Below are positions 16,356-17,820 of a DNA stretch of 17,820 nucleotides, in pieces. The DNA comes from an uncultured Methanobrevibacter sp. GTDB taxonomy: Archaea > Methanobacteriota > Methanobacteria > Methanobacteriales > Methanobacteriaceae. The position numbers and the translations under genes were made by a program. Each line of letters starts with the position of its first letter. The stretch's first letter is position 1. The stretch is taken from positions 1 to 17,820 of the forward strand of contig NZ_OMWD01000046.1 in assembly GCF_900314695.1 (NCBI RefSeq), in the 5' to 3' direction. The notes under the pieces are model-generated. The model worked only from the letters and a program-made list of their open reading frames with translations. It was not told the origin of the DNA and ran no database searches.

Positions 16356-17198
16356 ATGCGTAAGATTACTATTGGTATGGTTATTTTATCTATAATCTTA
16401 ATAGGTATGGTTATACCAGCAGGATTTTCCGGTCAGGCAAATTCAGTTGTTATAACTTACGGTGAAACTACTCATGCGAATACAAACTATAAATCTGACG
16501 TTGATTCATTTTTTAAAAGTCAAAGCAATTTGGATTTAAGCAATGCAGCAGAAAAAATTATTACAGCAAGTGACGTTAACAAAATTGCCAGTACAATAAC
16601 CGGCAGAACCTATGATTCCAGTGAAATATTTTCCTCAGCACTTGTTAATTTAAAGGACAGTGCCGATCTTAAAGTTAGCGTGGATAAAGATAAAATCACC
16701 ACAATAACTGGTGACATGTACCTGTCCGCATTAAAATCTGCAGGAATCAAAAGCGGTCACGTATACGTTACAAGTCCAGTTACTGCAACCGGTGAATCTG
16801 CACTTGCAGGAATAATGAACTGTTATGAAGAGGCAACCAATGTGAAAATTCCGGAAACCGTTAAAGAAGCAGCAAACAAGGAAATTTACACACAGGCAGA
16901 AGTTGTTAAAGACACAAATGCCAGTTCAGATCAAGTATCCAAATTAGTTGATGACGTGAAAGAAACTGTAAAAAAAGAAAATGTTACAGATCACCAAACT
17001 ATTGTAAACATTATTTACAATTACACTGTAAACAATAACATTAACATTACAAACAGCAGTATTGAAAACCTTGCAAACAGTATTGAGCAAATTCAAAACA
17101 CTCAAGGAGACATAAATACCTATGAAAATCAAGTAAGTGAGGTTTTAAATAATACTAGCAGCAATTCAAACAATTTTTTAGGCGGAATATTCGGATAA
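16356..17198 (+). CDS. Secreted DUF1002-family protein of unknown function
   Basis: This protein is 280 aa. The start at 16356 (MRKITIG) follows GAGGTG (16345-16350) by five bases; an in-frame ATG nine codons earlier has no such site. Residues 1-30 are a signal peptide or signal anchor (basic MRK, then an Ile/Val/Leu-rich core). The rest resembles DUF1002 proteins such as Bacillus YpuA: ITYGETT near the start, then a block with ITGDMYLSALKSAGI, VYVTSPVTATGESALAGI and a following YEEATN segment. The C-terminal third is rich in Asn and Lys, with several NxS/T sequons, and ends in a Gly/Phe-rich tail (FLGGIFG). The family has no established biochemical function. It is divergent from the CobN-like gene with a 200-bp spacer, so the two may share regulation. 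The family call is from recalled motifs. Confidence 0.78.
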   Translation: MRKITIGMVILSIILIGMVIPAGFSGQANSVVITYGETTHANTNYKSDVDSFFKSQSNLDLSNAAEKIITASDVNKIASTITGRTYDSSEIFSSALVNLKDSADLKVSVDKDKITTITGDMYLSALKSAGIKSGHVYVTSPVTATGESALAGIMNCYEEATNVKIPETVKEAANKEIYTQAEVVKDTNASSDQVSKLVDDVKETVKKENVTDHQTIVNIIYNYTVNNNINITNSSIENLANSIEQIQNTQGDINTYENQVSEVLNNTSSNSNNFLGGIFG

Positions 17199-17220
17199 TA
17201 TTCCTCCAAAACTTTTTTTT
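17181..17220 (+). terminator. Terminator of the DUF1002 gene
   Basis: GGAATATT (17184-17191) pairs perfectly with AATATTCC (17197-17204). A further GG/CC pair lies beyond one mismatch, and a run of eight T follows (17213-17220). The TAA stop (17196-17198) straddles the loop and stem. Confidence 0.8.
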
Positions 17221-17247
17221 AAATTTTCGAGCCTAATTTGTGATTAT

Positions 17248-17820
17248 ATGAAATGGAAAATTGGCAATGTTAAAATCGACAACCAGGTTGTTCTAGCACC
17301 TATGGCCGGAATATGCGAACTGACTTTTAGAAGAATAATAAAATCCATGGGGTGCGGACTTATTGAAACTGAAATGGTGTCAGATAGAGGCATCATCCAT
17401 GACAATACCCGAACTCAGGACATGCTGGAAATGACCGAATGCGAAAGACCAATTTCCCAACAGATTTTCGGATCTGAAGCCGAAACAATGAAAAAAGCAT
17501 CACAATACATTTATGAAAACATGCACCCAGACATCATTGACATCAATATGGGATGTCCCGTCAGAAAAGTAGCCGTCAAGGCAAATGCCGGAAGTGCGCT
17601 ACTCAAAACACCTGATAAGGCATACGACATCATATCAGAAGTTGTTGATTCTGTACCTGTGCCTGTTACAGTTAAAATTAGAAGCGGATGGGACAGAGAA
17701 CATATCAATGCATGCCAAATTGCCGAAATTGCCGAAGATGCAGGTGCATCAGCCATAACTGTACATCCAAGAACAAAGTTTGATACATACGGAATTGATG
17801 CTGACTGGTCAATTATTCGA
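17248..17820 (+). CDS. tRNA-dihydrouridine synthase (Dus family), N-terminal 191 residues; runs off the window
   Basis: The gene starts at ATG 17248 (MKWKIGN) and is open to the edge. It encodes the FMN-binding TIM barrel of Dus enzymes, which reduce uridines in tRNA to dihydrouridine using NADPH. Visible are the opening LAPMAGI strand (16-22), ETEMVSDRG (40-48), ISQQIFGS (69-76), the DINMGCP segment (98-104) with catalytic Cys103, the KIRSGWD strand (143-149) with an FMN-contacting Lys, and HPRT (173-176), where most relatives have HGRT. The tRNA position modified cannot be read from the sequence. There is no clear ribosome binding site, and a TATA-like stretch about 25 bp upstream suggests a near-leaderless transcript. 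The start lies 49 bp after the DUF1002 stop and just past its terminator. Confidence 0.92.
   Translation, partial: MKWKIGNVKIDNQVVLAPMAGICELTFRRIIKSMGCGLIETEMVSDRGIIHDNTRTQDMLEMTECERPISQQIFGSEAETMKKASQYIYENMHPDIIDINMGCPVRKVAVKANAGSALLKTPDKAYDIISEVVDSVPVPVTVKIRSGWDREHINACQIAEIAEDAGASAITVHPRTKFDTYGIDADWSIIR

Overview
The window is AT-rich and looks like a chromosomal segment of a methanogenic archaeon of the Methanobacteriales, most likely Methanobrevibacter. This rests on the GAGGTG-type ribosome binding sites, TTTAAATA-type archaeal TATA boxes, a bacterial-type dnaK/dnaJ pair, very large secreted adhesin-like proteins (ALPs) made of parallel beta-helix plus Ig-like domains, and a large CobN-like protein. 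The genus is inferred, not proven.

Layout. On the plus strand, the 3' end of dnaK (1-369) is followed by dnaJ (506-1648). A roughly 390-bp convergent spacer follows. Three very large minus-strand genes come next, each ending in its own hairpin plus T-tract terminator. Read in their own direction they are: a signal-peptide-bearing, C-terminally membrane-anchored CobN/Mg-chelatase-H family protein (11232-16106, probably starting at 16154); an adhesin-like gene split into two frames (start 11100, end 6515) by a 2-bp GA duplication inside a 42-bp tandem-repeat array; and an intact adhesin-like gene (2038-6321, probably starting at 6354) whose beta-helix is built from three 975-bp repeats. Divergent from the CobN-like gene is a small secreted DUF1002-type protein (16356-17198). 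The window closes with the 5' part of a tRNA-dihydrouridine synthase gene (17248 to the edge). No tRNA, rRNA, CRISPR array or transposase was seen.

The middle 14 kb is therefore a cell-surface block set between housekeeping chaperone and tRNA-modification genes. The two adhesin-like proteins would be exported and displayed on the pseudomurein wall. The CobN-like protein would sit outside the membrane, where cobalamin cobalt insertion is not expected. It could instead bind, sense, scavenge or dechelate tetrapyrroles or metals.

The most notable observations are these. (1) Two of the giant genes have a good ribosome binding site at the local 5-nt spacing, but the codon there is ACG or ATC rather than ATG, and using it completes a normal signal peptide. 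(2) The frame of the second adhesin is broken exactly at a (GA)2 in a Cys-containing IDG repeat, and removing one GA restores 1,527 residues. (3) The CobN-like protein is extracytoplasmic. (4) In all five complete genes or gene fragments that end in a terminator, the stop codon lies within, or directly next to, the terminator hairpin.
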